Below, in pieces: positions 1 through 7,791 of a stretch of DNA of 15,267 bases. Source of the DNA: Candidatus Scybalocola fimicaballi (GTDB lineage Bacteria > Bacteroidota > Bacteroidia > Bacteroidales > Paludibacteraceae); assembly GCA_002317115.1 (NCBI GenBank), contig DCIP01000161.1:3780-19046 (forward strand), read 5' to 3'. Each line of letters opens with the position of its first letter. Within the stretch, counting starts at the first letter, position 1. The notes under the pieces were generated by a model. That model was given only the letters and a program-made list of their open reading frames with translations, was not told the DNA's origin and ran no database searches. The position numbers and the translations under genes are program-made.

Positions 1-318
1 TTATAAATACTTATCGATTGTGTCTGTGATTTTCAACTTGTTCACAGCTCCACTCAACTTATCTACCACTTCTCCATTCTTCAAGATTAGAATGGTAGGA
101 ATGCTTGTGATTCCAAAATGATCTGTCGCTGCTTCGTTGTTTTCTGCGTTACACTTTCCGATGATTGCCTTACCCTCGTATTCATCAGCCACCTGTGCGA
201 TGATTGGAGACAATCTCTGACATGGTCCACACCAAGTTGCCCAAAAATCTATCACCACTACTCCATCCTTCTGGATGAATTCTTCGTAATTGTCGTCTGT
301 AATTTTAATCTCTGCCAT
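1..318 (-). CDS. trxA: Thioredoxin
   Basis: Complete 105-aa thioredoxin, a cytoplasmic disulfide reductase that passes electrons from thioredoxin reductase to target proteins. The WCGPC active site lies at residues 29-33 with Cys30 and Cys33, and the cis-proline segment SIPT has Pro74. The length and the single thioredoxin fold match classic TrxA, and there is no signal peptide, so it is cytosolic. The stop codon occupies the first three bases of the window. The ATG at 316-318 is preceded by an A-rich leader and a TAATTTTG -7 box at 356-363. Although it follows hemL in the same direction, it has its own promoter with the palindrome shared by hemA and hemC, which suggests coordinated redox and tetrapyrrole control (inference). 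Confidence 0.97.
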   Translation of the reverse strand: MAEIKITDDNYEEFIQKDGVVVIDFWATWCGPCQRLSPIIAQVADEYEGKAIIGKCNAENNEAATDHFGITSIPTILILKNGEVVDKLSGAVNKLKITDTIDKYL

Positions 319-355
319 AGTTAATTTCTTTTAGTTTCCTTTCTTTTTACAGTTG

Positions 356-426
356 CAAAATTAGTCTGCCTCAGCCACCTGCGAAATAGCGATTTAATGG
401 TAATCGTATCACATACGTTTGTGATA
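356..426 (-). promoter_or_regulatory. trxA promoter with upstream palindromic operator
   Basis: Read on the minus strand, TAATTTTG (356-363) fits the Bacteroidota -7 consensus TAnnTTTG. Exactly 43 bp further upstream lies a near-perfect 20-bp palindrome (407-426, plus strand TATCACATACGTTTGTGATA), whose half-sites differ at one position out of ten. It fills the gap up to the hemL stop codon. The same palindrome at the same distance precedes hemA and hemC. Its centre is roughly 60-66 bp upstream of the expected start, a position typical of a class I activator. The regulator is not identifiable here. Confidence 0.75.
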
Positions 427-1701
427 TTAACCCTCAAAACCTTTCGCAATCTCCAATATTTCAGCAAGTTTGGCGTCGGAATGCTGTATTGAGACGAAAT
501 TGCCTTCGAATTGCGACGGTGAGATATAGACACCGTGAGATAGCATATAGCGGAAGAAACGTGCGAATGCCGCAGTATCGCTCTTTTTCACGTCGTTGAA
601 ATCATGGGGCACGATTCCGCCTGTGAAGAATGGAGTGAACATATTGCCGACGTGGTTGATCACCACTCCTTTCGGACGCAAAATCTCTGCTAACTTGTTG
701 ATGAATCGTTCTGCTTTGGCATTCAGTTCCTCATACACATTAGGTTGGCTAAGAATGTCAAGAGTGGCGAGTCCGGCAGTCATTGCGATTGGATTGCCAG
801 AGAGTGTGCCTGCCTGGTAAACTGGTCCCAACGGTGCCAAAAGTTGCATGATATCACGTCGTCCTCCGAATGCAGCGGCTGGAAATCCACCACCCACAAT
901 CTTTCCTACCGTAGTGAGATCTGGTTCAATTCCGTAGAATTTCTGAGCTCCACCTAATGTCAAGCGGAAACCTGTGATTACTTCATCAAAAATCAAAAGT
1001 GATTGGTTTTCAGTTGTGATCTCACGTAAGAATTTCAAGAAATCATTCTGCTGTGGCACGACTCCCATATTACAAGGCACAGGTTCCACAATAATTGCGG
1101 CAATCTCATCCTTATGTCGGCTGAAGATTTCTCGTAAAGCCTCTTTATCATTGAATGGTGCGACGAGGGTGTATTTGGCAAAATCCTGTGGCACACCAGA
1201 TGAACTGCTTATTCCACACGTTGCGACTCCGGAGCCTGCGCTAACCAACAGGTGGTCGGCATGACCGTGATAACATCCGTCGAACTTGATGATATAATCT
1301 CTTTTTGTGTAGCCACGAGCCAAACGTATGGCTGACATTGTAGCCTCAGTGCCTGAGTTTACAAATCGTACCTGCTCCATTGACGGGATCAACTCTGACA
1401 CTCTCTTTGCCAACTGCGTTTCAAGCAATGTTGGGATGCCATAACTTGTTCCGTTTGGAATAGCGTTTATCACTGCCTGCTGAACTTTTGGATTTGCGTG
1501 TCCGGCAATGAACACTCCCCATGAAAGACAGAAATCTGTGTATTGGTTGTCGTCGATATCTGTCAACGTGACGCCTTCTGCTTTCTTAATAAACAATGGC
1601 GTCTCCCCTACACTTCTTAATGCTCTTACTGGACTGTTGACGCCACCTGGTATATATTTTTGTGCCTCCTCAAAGGCTGCTATTGATTTTTCTCTTCCCA
1701 T
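427..1701 (-). CDS. hemL: Glutamate-1-semialdehyde 2,1-aminomutase
   Basis: PLP-dependent aminomutase that converts glutamate-1-semialdehyde made by HemA into 5-aminolevulinate, the second step of the C5 pathway. At 424 aa it is full family length. Visible motifs are NSGTEA (PLP phosphate region, about 115-120), the GCYHGHAD segment (142-149), FDEVITGFR (238-246) and the PLP lysine Lys267 in VGKIVGGG; the later GTLSGNP segment is also typical. The ATG at 1699-1701 lies 11 bp past the hemA stop, so hemA-hemL form one operon. Its stop codon directly abuts the trxA operator. Nothing appears missing, unlike the shortened HemA upstream. Confidence 0.97.
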   Translation of the reverse strand: MGREKSIAAFEEAQKYIPGGVNSPVRALRSVGETPLFIKKAEGVTLTDIDDNQYTDFCLSWGVFIAGHANPKVQQAVINAIPNGTSYGIPTLLETQLAKRVSELIPSMEQVRFVNSGTEATMSAIRLARGYTKRDYIIKFDGCYHGHADHLLVSAGSGVATCGISSSSGVPQDFAKYTLVAPFNDKEALREIFSRHKDEIAAIIVEPVPCNMGVVPQQNDFLKFLREITTENQSLLIFDEVITGFRLTLGGAQKFYGIEPDLTTVGKIVGGGFPAAAFGGRRDIMQLLAPLGPVYQAGTLSGNPIAMTAGLATLDILSQPNVYEELNAKAERFINKLAEILRPKGVVINHVGNMFTPFFTGGIVPHDFNDVKKSDTAAFARFFRYMLSHGVYISPSQFEGNFVSIQHSDAKLAEILEIAKGFEG

Positions 1702-1712
1702 ATTAATTCAAT

Positions 1713-2579
1713 TTATCCAACCAATTTTTTACGATACTCCTGCCAATGCTGAAGGTTTTCAATCTCCTCTTCAATGATAGCCTCACATTTGCTCACTTCA
1801 AGAGCTCGCTTCTGAAGATTCTGCTGAGCCAACGACTCAATCTGCTGAAGATTGAAAACTCTTTTGCCTTCAAGAGTAGCGACGTCGCTCTCTATATCCT
1901 GTGGATTGGCAAGATCAAAAAGCAGTTGGGATTTACCTGTAGGCAGATCTGTACTTTTTATGATAGTATGGGGAGCCGACGTTGCGCTGATCACAACATC
2001 TGACAAACTAAACAACTCCTGTTTCCCACTCAACGAAAAAGCCTCAACGTTATTATACTTATGAGCTATCTCCTCCGCCTTGTCAAAACTACGGTTGGCA
2101 AGCAAGATATTTGTAGCTCCACGAGCAATAAGAAAATTAAGGACAGATTCAGTCAGTTCGTTGACACCGATGATGCTCACTACTTTATTTCCAAGGTCTG
2201 GCAGTTCATGGCATAGAATATCCACCGTCACCTGAGAATAAGAGACTGCACCACGAGCAATACCTGTTTCTGTTCTCACACGATGGCCCACGTAGGAAGC
2301 CGTCTGAAACAGTTTATTGATTGACGACGGAAGTTTTCCCGTCTTCTTTGCTTCAAAATATGATTGCTTGATCTGGCCAAGTATCGCCCCTTCACCCAAA
2401 AGAGGAGATTCCAAACCAGCAGCCACACGAAAAAGATGTCTGGCAATGTCAGCCGGGACATCACCGTCGCCCCAGTACAATTCAGTGCGGGTGCACGTTT
2501 TGAGCAATACGCCATCTTCTCTTGGAGCGAGCAAGATAGGCGATTCGCTTCTATTGTTTACGATTATTGAATTTACCAT
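1713..2579 (-). CDS. hemA: Glutamyl-tRNA reductase, compact form
   Basis: Reduces glutamyl-tRNA(Glu) to glutamate-1-semialdehyde with NADPH and is the committed step of tetrapyrrole synthesis. Family signatures are KTCTRTELYW with nucleophile Cys29, RVAAGLESPLLGEGAILGQ (51-69) and RVRTETGIARGAVS (100-113), followed by a Rossmann domain. The protein is only 288 aa against roughly 420 in the family. About 20 N-terminal residues and about 30 residues between ELYW and RVAAGL are missing, including the usual YxHxG/D histidine region, and the whole C-terminal dimerisation domain is absent because the chain stops just after the spinal helix. The dinucleotide loop is degenerate (GVNELT instead of GAGE). 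The ATG at 2577-2579 was chosen because an upstream in-frame TTG at 2610-2612 lies inside the promoter -7 box. It is probably functional because hemL follows it, but the loss of domains is unusual. Confidence 0.88.
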   Translation of the reverse strand: MVNSIIVNNRSESPILLAPREDGVLLKTCTRTELYWGDGDVPADIARHLFRVAAGLESPLLGEGAILGQIKQSYFEAKKTGKLPSSINKLFQTASYVGHRVRTETGIARGAVSYSQVTVDILCHELPDLGNKVVSIIGVNELTESVLNFLIARGATNILLANRSFDKAEEIAHKYNNVEAFSLSGKQELFSLSDVVISATSAPHTIIKSTDLPTGKSQLLFDLANPQDIESDVATLEGKRVFNLQQIESLAQQNLQKRALEVSKCEAIIEEEIENLQHWQEYRKKLVG

Positions 2580-2591
2580 TGTTGTCTGTAT

Positions 2592-2681
2592 TAGTTCAAT
2601 TTCTGAGTGCAAAAGTACGGACCTCCCAATGGTTAGGAAATCGCAAATAATGGTGGATTATATCACATAGGTTTGGGATAT
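2592..2681. repeat. Promoter-region direct repeat, copy 1 (hemA)
   Basis: This 90-bp segment aligns without gaps to 15169-15258. By hand count about 74 of 90 positions match. Both copies have the same orientation and the same relation to a downstream tetrapyrrole gene. Conserved blocks cover the operator and the segment next to it, the -33 region, the -7 box and the first transcribed bases. Either a promoter was copied or strong selection preserved it. The copies lie about 12.6 kb apart and flank the island together with the hemC block. Confidence 0.8.
2610..2680 (-). promoter_or_regulatory. hemA-hemL promoter with palindromic operator
   Basis: On the minus strand the -7 box is TACTTTTG (2610-2617). 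A 20-bp imperfect palindrome (2661-2680, plus strand TATCACATAGGTTTGGGATA) lies 43 bp upstream, identical to the hemC site and 18/20 identical to the trxA site. Between them, GCGATTT sits about 20 bp upstream of the -7 box, where a -33 element is expected, and is followed by a block shared with hemC. The operator also lies about 90 bp in front of the divergent ATPase gene and could affect it. Confidence 0.75.
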
Positions 2682-2769
2682 ATGTTTCTATTATCGAACG
2701 AGTTTGGCAATTGTTAAAAAAAATCATAATTTTACAATTCAAACATTGACTGCTATAGGCAATTCAAAC

Positions 2770-4335
2770 ATGAAATTTTTCAATACTGCGGGCACTTGTC
2801 GCCCAAATGAGCATTATATGGTGGACATCACCGATCGTTTGGAAATCATTCGCAAAATGGTTGCCAAGGGGGATTATTTTTGTATCAATCGAGGCAGACA
2901 ATACGGAAAGACGACGACGCTCAAAGCTATCAGCAACACCTTTTCTGATGAATACTGCGTCTTCAGTATAAGTTTCGAAGGCATCTCCGACTCATCTTTT
3001 GCAGAGGAAGAAAAACTCTATTCTACCTTTGTGAGGCTCTTGGCACAACAATTTAAATGGGTTCCTTTAAAAGGGCTGGATGATGAAGTGAAAAATGAAA
3101 TTATTTCGTTTACCGACACACATAAAGAGAGGTGCTCTGAAACGGAATTGACTGATTTTATCAGCACAATTTGTCACTACAATACAAAGCGTATATTACT
3201 ACTTATCGACGAAGTAGATCAGGCAGGTAACTTTGCCTCTTTTCTTAAATTCCTGGGAATCCTTCGTGGTATGTTTCTCAATAGGGATGTTATTCCCACC
3301 TTCCAATCAGTCATCCTTGCCGGCGTTTATGACATCAAAAATCTGAAGTTGAAGATCCGTCCTGAAGAGCAACATCAGTACAATAGTCCCTGGAACATTG
3401 CCGTGCCTTTCGATGTTGACATGAGTCTTTCAGCAGAAGGTATTGCAGGTATGCTTAGAGAATACAAGGTTGACCACGAATTAGAGTTTGACGAAAAATA
3501 TATAGCACAAATGATTCGTGACTACACCTCTGGGTATCCATTTCTTGTCAGTCGTCTATGCCAGATTATAGAAACCGAACAATTTTCATGGAATAAAGAA
3601 GGGGTATTAAAAGCTGTCAATGCCATATTACTTGAACGTAACACTCTCTTTGATAATATGATTAAGAAGATGGATGAATATCCAGAACTTAAGCAACTAT
3701 TAAAGAGTATTCTTTTTTGGGGCAATGATAAATCTTACAATCCCGACGAAAAGTACATTCAAGTCGCTTCGATGTTTAATTACATCACAAACAAGGAAGG
3801 TAAGATAGCTATTACTTGTCGCATTATGGAGGTTCGTTTATATAATCTGTTTATCAGTGAAAAAGAATACTCTTCTTTCTATATGCAAGGGCAAATAGAC
3901 AAGAATCAGTTTGTTAAAAATGGTATCATAGACATGCCACTTCTTATGACTCGTTTCATCGACCACATGAACCAAACTTACAAAATGGATCGAGAGAATG
4001 AGTTCATTGAAGACGACGGTCGAAAGATATTCCTTACTTACTTGCGTCCGATCATCAATGGTGTTGGCAGCTACCATATTGAAGAGCAAACCCGTGATCA
4101 CGACCGTATGGATATTGTGGTCGACTACCTTGGCAAACAGTATGTCATTGAACTAAAAATTTGGAGAGGTAACGCCTACAACGAACGTGGAGAAGAACAG
4201 CTTTGTCGCTACCTTGAGTATTTCGACCTTCAAACTGGGTACCTTTTGTCGTTCTGCTTCAACAAAAACAAAAAATCAGGACTTCTACCTCCTGTAGAGA
4301 TTAACGGTCGTACGTTGGTTGAGGCGATAGTGTAG
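2770..4335 (+). CDS. AAA-ATPase-like protein with C-terminal PD-(D/E)XK nuclease domain
   Basis: A 521-aa protein of the large Bacteroidota AAA-ATPase-like/DUF1703 group (PF09820 plus PF08011 type, recognised from motifs). The N-terminus MKFFNTAGTC...HYMVDITDRL is characteristic of the family, so ATG 2770 is preferred over an upstream in-frame TTG at 2704. The P-loop is GRQYGKTTT (42-50), shorter than the classic GxxxxGK, as usual in this group. Walker B is LLLIDEVD with Asp147 and Glu148. The C-terminal nuclease-like core has Asp448, then Glu461-x-Lys463 (VIELK) and a following Gln477. Such genes occur in many copies in Bacteroidales; mobile or defence roles have been suggested but the function is unknown. 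It stands alone, convergent with the eight-gene operon. Confidence 0.9.
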   Translation: MKFFNTAGTCRPNEHYMVDITDRLEIIRKMVAKGDYFCINRGRQYGKTTTLKAISNTFSDEYCVFSISFEGISDSSFAEEEKLYSTFVRLLAQQFKWVPLKGLDDEVKNEIISFTDTHKERCSETELTDFISTICHYNTKRILLLIDEVDQAGNFASFLKFLGILRGMFLNRDVIPTFQSVILAGVYDIKNLKLKIRPEEQHQYNSPWNIAVPFDVDMSLSAEGIAGMLREYKVDHELEFDEKYIAQMIRDYTSGYPFLVSRLCQIIETEQFSWNKEGVLKAVNAILLERNTLFDNMIKKMDEYPELKQLLKSILFWGNDKSYNPDEKYIQVASMFNYITNKEGKIAITCRIMEVRLYNLFISEKEYSSFYMQGQIDKNQFVKNGIIDMPLLMTRFIDHMNQTYKMDRENEFIEDDGRKIFLTYLRPIINGVGSYHIEEQTRDHDRMDIVVDYLGKQYVIELKIWRGNAYNERGEEQLCRYLEYFDLQTGYLLSFCFNKNKKSGLLPPVEINGRTLVEAIV

Positions 4336-4393
4336 GTAAACGTAACATATCCACATCTACCCTCCTGCTCATGGAATTCATTTTTGGGAACAA

Positions 4394-4439
4394 CAAACCC
4401 ACTGACAATCAGCATTTCTTTTGGTAGTCAGTGGGTTTG
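4394..4439. terminator. Bidirectional hairpin terminator between convergent genes
   Basis: CAAACCCACTGAC (4394-4406) and GTCAGTGGGTTTG (4427-4439) form a perfect 13-bp stem with a 20-nt loop. It lies between the stop of the plus-strand ATPase gene (4335) and the stop of the minus-strand kinase gene (4475), so it can end both transcripts. The flanking U-tracts are short on both sides. Confidence 0.8.
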
Positions 4440-4474
4440 ATTATTCGGCTGTCAATTTCGTTGAAAAAATCATC

Positions 4475-5125
4475 TTATTCTATCCGTGTTAAGTGATATT
4501 GTTCCGTTTTTAACATTTTCAAAAACTCAGAATAGACATCTTCTTCATTCTTATCATTTACGTCAATGAACAGAATTGGATATCCTGCATCTTTCAATAA
4601 ATTATAAAAATTACGTTTTTTCATGAAAGCTTCAATCTCATCTTTGTCAAACTCTCCACCGGAACTTTTTTTTGAACTTCTTGCTTTGGCTGTTTCAAAT
4701 GATGCGTCTAGAACAATGATCAAATTAGGCAAGAATACTTGCTGTTTAATAGCATTTAGACAGTTTAACAAAATAGGGATTGTGGTTTCGTCCTTGGCAT
4801 ATGCAGCAGCAAAAGTTGACCATATTGAACGGTCAAACAACACTTTGCTAAAGCTCTTATTGTGACTATTAAACACTTCTACTGCACCTGCAAGATAGTA
4901 TAATGCACTACATAACTGCGATGATTCAAACAGCATAAAGCGCTTCATATCCTTTGCAGTTTGAAAAACATCTGGGACACATAATCTACACTCTGTGTCA
5001 GGATAATCCTTCTTGTATCTGTTAAGGAGTGTTGTTTTTCCAGCTCCATTGCATCCCTCAATAGAACACACAAAAACGTCATTCGGATGTGTTGGTTGAA
5101 TAAATGGAATTTCTAGTTTTGACAT
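4475..5125 (-). CDS. P-loop (deoxy)nucleoside monophosphate kinase-like protein (thymidylate kinase fold)
   Basis: 216-aa kinase-like protein. Walker A is GCNGAGKTT (24-32) after a beta strand (FVCSIEG). A central DRS (98-100) matches the D-R-(S/Y/W) motif of thymidylate kinases and deoxynucleoside kinases, and IIVLDASFETAKARSSKK (about 136-153) resembles the strand and lid with an arginine (Arg149). It is near TMK length. A housekeeping TMK would not be expected here, so a specialised substrate is likely. It is the last gene of the eight-gene operon and overlaps the pyruvate-kinase-like gene by 13 bp. Pairing with that enzyme suggests successive phosphorylation of a nucleotide or a similar small molecule (inference); the substrate is unknown. 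Confidence 0.82.
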   Translation of the reverse strand: MSKLEIPFIQPTHPNDVFVCSIEGCNGAGKTTLLNRYKKDYPDTECRLCVPDVFQTAKDMKRFMLFESSQLCSALYYLAGAVEVFNSHNKSFSKVLFDRSIWSTFAAAYAKDETTIPILLNCLNAIKQQVFLPNLIIVLDASFETAKARSSKKSSGGEFDKDEIEAFMKKRNFYNLLKDAGYPILFIDVNDKNEEDVYSEFLKMLKTEQYHLTRIE

Positions 5126-6084
5126 AACTCTTGGAGTGTTTTTATCGTTTCATAAGGATATTTGCTATTTACGACTTCCTTACTCAGCATTATATAATTA
5201 AAGTCATTCTGCTTAATATTCTTGATGTCTGCAATTTCTTCGTCCAAAAGATTTTTTGTTTGACTATAGTTTGACAAAAAGAATGTTCCTACTCCGATAT
5301 ATAAATCTTTATGCAGAGAAATATCCTTAAGAGCGCGGCTATAATAATTATTATAAGCGTCTTTTGTCGTATTTTTCAAATCGCCTCTGCCAATCATGAA
5401 GCCATCAACTACGGATGCAATTTCATGAATGTGTTCGACTCCATTACCTGTTTCAATCTTAGCCATCACTTTAATACCCAACTGATGCATATTAAATACA
5501 AACTCTGTAATTTCGTCTGCTTCTTCCATGAAGGAAAGAATTACCCAATCGATTTTCCTCTTCTTAATAACATCTGAATTTGCTATTGCAGAACAAACCT
5601 TTTTTGTCATATGAGGTGTTGGTATCCCTTCTCCTTCGATAGAACAACCTGCATTTTGACGCAACACATAATCTACTCGTACGAATTTGATTTCAATACC
5701 ATTTGAATCTATTCGCAGTATTACAGCTTCAATTTTATCATCAGCAAAACTAATCTTGAATCCTGGCTTAACAAATTCAGATACAATGTCATAATTTGAA
5801 ATATAAGGATATTGAGAACTATTGGTATAGATGTAGAGTACGTCACCAGACTTAAACTCTAAATCATTTTTTCCAGTTTCTAACTGCAATCTCATTTTCA
5901 CGCCTTGAAAATCTGCAAATAGACGAGCATCTTGCAGTTTCAAAGAGTGAATTTTGTCGATTGCTTCTAAAGCCTGTTGTTCATAATCCATGTTGAGTCG
6001 AAAATCTCTAACTCCAAGAGAATATGAATACTTTATAAAATCAACATTGTTGCTATTTTTTGCAACTGTAATCATTCCGTTCAT
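5113..6084 (-). CDS. Pyruvate kinase-like protein, A and B domains only
   Basis: 323-aa protein matching the pyruvate kinase (beta/alpha)8 barrel with its inserted B domain (about residues 68-155) but lacking the regulatory C domain (pyruvate kinases are usually about 470 aa or more). Aligned landmarks: VRDFRLN (25-31), DFQGVKMR (58-65, cf. DxKGPEIR), MAKIETGNGVEHIHEI (207-222) with the acid/base-region Lys209 and metal ligand Glu211, GRGDL with Asp235, Thr267 in VGTFFLS (cf. ATQML), and YIMLSKEV...KYPYETIKT (297-315). The K+/substrate segment NFSHG is replaced by NMDYE, so the substrate may differ. It probably transfers phosphate between PEP and a nucleotide-like acceptor, or uses another enol substrate (inference). 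It overlaps the hydrolase gene by 4 bp and the kinase gene by 13 bp. Confidence 0.85.
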   Translation of the reverse strand: MNGMITVAKNSNNVDFIKYSYSLGVRDFRLNMDYEQQALEAIDKIHSLKLQDARLFADFQGVKMRLQLETGKNDLEFKSGDVLYIYTNSSQYPYISNYDIVSEFVKPGFKISFADDKIEAVILRIDSNGIEIKFVRVDYVLRQNAGCSIEGEGIPTPHMTKKVCSAIANSDVIKKRKIDWVILSFMEEADEITEFVFNMHQLGIKVMAKIETGNGVEHIHEIASVVDGFMIGRGDLKNTTKDAYNNYYSRALKDISLHKDLYIGVGTFFLSNYSQTKNLLDEEIADIKNIKQNDFNYIMLSKEVVNSKYPYETIKTLQELCQN

Positions 6085-6629
6085 AATAATACTTTATTTA
6101 TAATTTCTTGAATTACTTCCGATGGGAACGAATCCAAACCATGTTTTGCATTCTCAATTAAATGTAAATTGTTATTACCTAAATTATAATGTTTTGCAAC
6201 GTTCAGACTCTCCGTGTATGGAATCTTATCATCTTGAACACCAGTAATTATTACATAATTTACAGGTTGTTTGGTAGTGTTCTCAATGCAAACTTCTTCA
6301 TCACAATAGATATTCCTGAGCTTTAGAACTTCAGATCTTTTATAGAAAGGGTTTATCATGACAACACTATCTACATTCTCACTATCAGCCAAAAAAGCAG
6401 CCGCTACGGCACCAATACTCCATCCAATCAAACAGCATTTATTATTAGTCCTGCTGATGATTGATCTCATGACCTCGATATTTTGTAGGAACGTTAGAGA
6501 CCTATCATACGAGATTTTAAGACAGTCATTAACTGCTATGCTGCTCTCAATAGTATTGGTGAAGTCAGAAAAACTTCCATCAATACCACTTATTGCTATA
6601 ACATTATAACCATCCATGGAACATTTCAT
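6081..6629 (-). CDS. Small alpha/beta-hydrolase
   Basis: 182-aa alpha/beta-hydrolase. The nucleophile elbow GWSIG has Ser71, an acid is available in GVQDDKIPY (Asp133/134), and the histidine is His163 in NAKHGLDSFP, giving a complete Ser-Asp-His triad in the expected order. There is almost no cap domain and no signal peptide, so it is a minimal cytosolic esterase, amidase or thioesterase-type enzyme. Translation may start at the first ATG (6629, overlapping the radical-SAM gene by 26 bp) or at the in-frame ATG at 6617, just before the first beta strand. In the operon it could release or trim an acyl or ester intermediate (inference); substrate unknown. Confidence 0.82.
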   Translation of the reverse strand: MKCSMDGYNVIAISGIDGSFSDFTNTIESSIAVNDCLKISYDRSLTFLQNIEVMRSIISRTNNKCCLIGWSIGAVAAAFLADSENVDSVVMINPFYKRSEVLKLRNIYCDEEVCIENTTKQPVNYVIITGVQDDKIPYTESLNVAKHYNLGNNNLHLIENAKHGLDSFPSEVIQEIINKVLL

Positions 6630-7791
6630 TAGAAAGAGAATTTCTTAATACCGAATGACTGAAAAATGGTTGATAGCCATACTCCTTATATAAAGAAGAT
6701 AAGCATTCATACATTTCGAAAACATAATCTTCTGTCGGCTCTTTAAGTCCTAACTTAACTCCGACTGCTTTTGGATCCAAGTGGAATATGTTGGCGCCAG
6801 GTACAACACCCATATCAGCCATAAATCTAAAGCCCTCTTTCAAATCCTTTATTGGACTAATTCCACCAACAAAATTACACCATACTTGTCCTGGTCCCCA
6901 TATATTTACGGCTTTCTTATAGGTTTCCATAAGATTTCCAAATGAAGCATATTTTTCCTTGCCAGCACAATACGATTTGAACAGTTGTTCACCCCAAACC
7001 TCCATATTGAAAGATGGATGTTCGATACCTGTCTCAAACAGTTTGTAAAGATCTCTTTCATTGTTTGTTGGCAACAATGCAGCATTGCCTTTGATTTTCC
7101 CATTCCATCTTTTGGGAATATGTTTCTTGATAATGCTCAGAACATCATAATACCTTTGAAATTCCATTTTACGGTTTTTCAAAGAACCGCCAGTAATAAT
7201 CATCCAATCAAGATTGTCCTCATTCTCAAATGCAAGAGTTACTGCCTCCTCTATTTTTTCTAATGACTTATGTACTACCACTTCTTTATGAAGATTTTGA
7301 GTCGGTTGCAATGAGCAGAAAACACAAGGCATTCCTTCATTCCAGAAATCACAATTAGCAACAATAAAGAGATTTAGGCAATTAGCACCATATACGTTGA
7401 GATATTCTTTAAGCTTAGAGCCATCTGACAGTTTGATGTCCCAAATTTTGGGACGAGGCAGGTAGTCAATCGTTGAAATTGACTCACCAGTTTTCTCATT
7501 GATTACATACATAGTATCACCTATTCGCTTAATGATATAAGGCGATGTGGGACGAAGATGAGGAGCTACTACAATTTCTCCGGGGAGAACTAATTCACTT
7601 GGTATTACTTGCCGCTGGCAATGCTTCATCCAGTTACTATCATTATATCCATATTGATACTCTTTATATTTATCCCCCAAACCATATAAAGCGGAATCGT
7701 CAATTCTAATTCCGTTTATTAAAAGTTTAAGCTTAAGAGCTGCACTCTTTTTGTACATTTCCATTTTATCTTCTAGTTTTTTGTTCAACAA
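6604..7791 (-). CDS. Radical SAM enzyme with CX8CX2C cluster motif
   Basis: 395-aa radical-SAM protein. The 4Fe-4S cysteines are Cys147, Cys156 and Cys159 (C-DFWNEGMP-C-VF-C), wider than the canonical CX3CX2C and similar in spacing to the Elp3-type CX9CX2C. Other hallmarks are IITGGS (198-203, GGE-like SAM amino-group motif), FNMEVW (261-266) and FVGGISP (307-313), which resemble the biotin-synthase-like barrel order. There is an N-terminal extension of about 135 residues with no recognised domain. The gene overlaps the GT2 gene by 26 bp if it starts at 7791. The in-frame ATG at 7764, one base after the GT2 stop, repeats the 1-bp spacing seen at two other junctions of this operon and may be the true start. 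The reaction is unknown. Confidence 0.85.
   Translation of the reverse strand: MLNKKLEDKMEMYKKSAALKLKLLINGIRIDDSALYGLGDKYKEYQYGYNDSNWMKHCQRQVIPSELVLPGEIVVAPHLRPTSPYIIKRIGDTMYVINEKTGESISTIDYLPRPKIWDIKLSDGSKLKEYLNVYGANCLNLFIVANCDFWNEGMPCVFCSLQPTQNLHKEVVVHKSLEKIEEAVTLAFENEDNLDWMIITGGSLKNRKMEFQRYYDVLSIIKKHIPKRWNGKIKGNAALLPTNNERDLYKLFETGIEHPSFNMEVWGEQLFKSYCAGKEKYASFGNLMETYKKAVNIWGPGQVWCNFVGGISPIKDLKEGFRFMADMGVVPGANIFHLDPKAVGVKLGLKEPTEDYVFEMYECLSSLYKEYGYQPFFSHSVLRNSLSNEMFHGWL

Noticed and set aside
407..426. CRP binding site of the E. coli type
   Set aside because: The half-sites are in the opposite order (TCACA outside, TGTGA on the right) to TGTGA-N6-TCACA, so the regulator was left unnamed.
974..1264. 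Plus-strand reading frames inside hemL, hemA and hemC
   Set aside because: They lie wholly within well-conserved enzyme genes on the other strand and show no family features.
5113..6084. PEP mutase / phosphonate biosynthesis gene
   Set aside because: The conserved order KIE, RGDL and the inserted B domain are those of pyruvate kinase, and no phosphonopyruvate decarboxylase is present.
6604..7791. Viperin-like antiviral radical SAM enzyme
   Set aside because: Cluster motif spacing and the long N-terminal extension do not match viperins, and the neighbouring kinase alone is not sufficient evidence.
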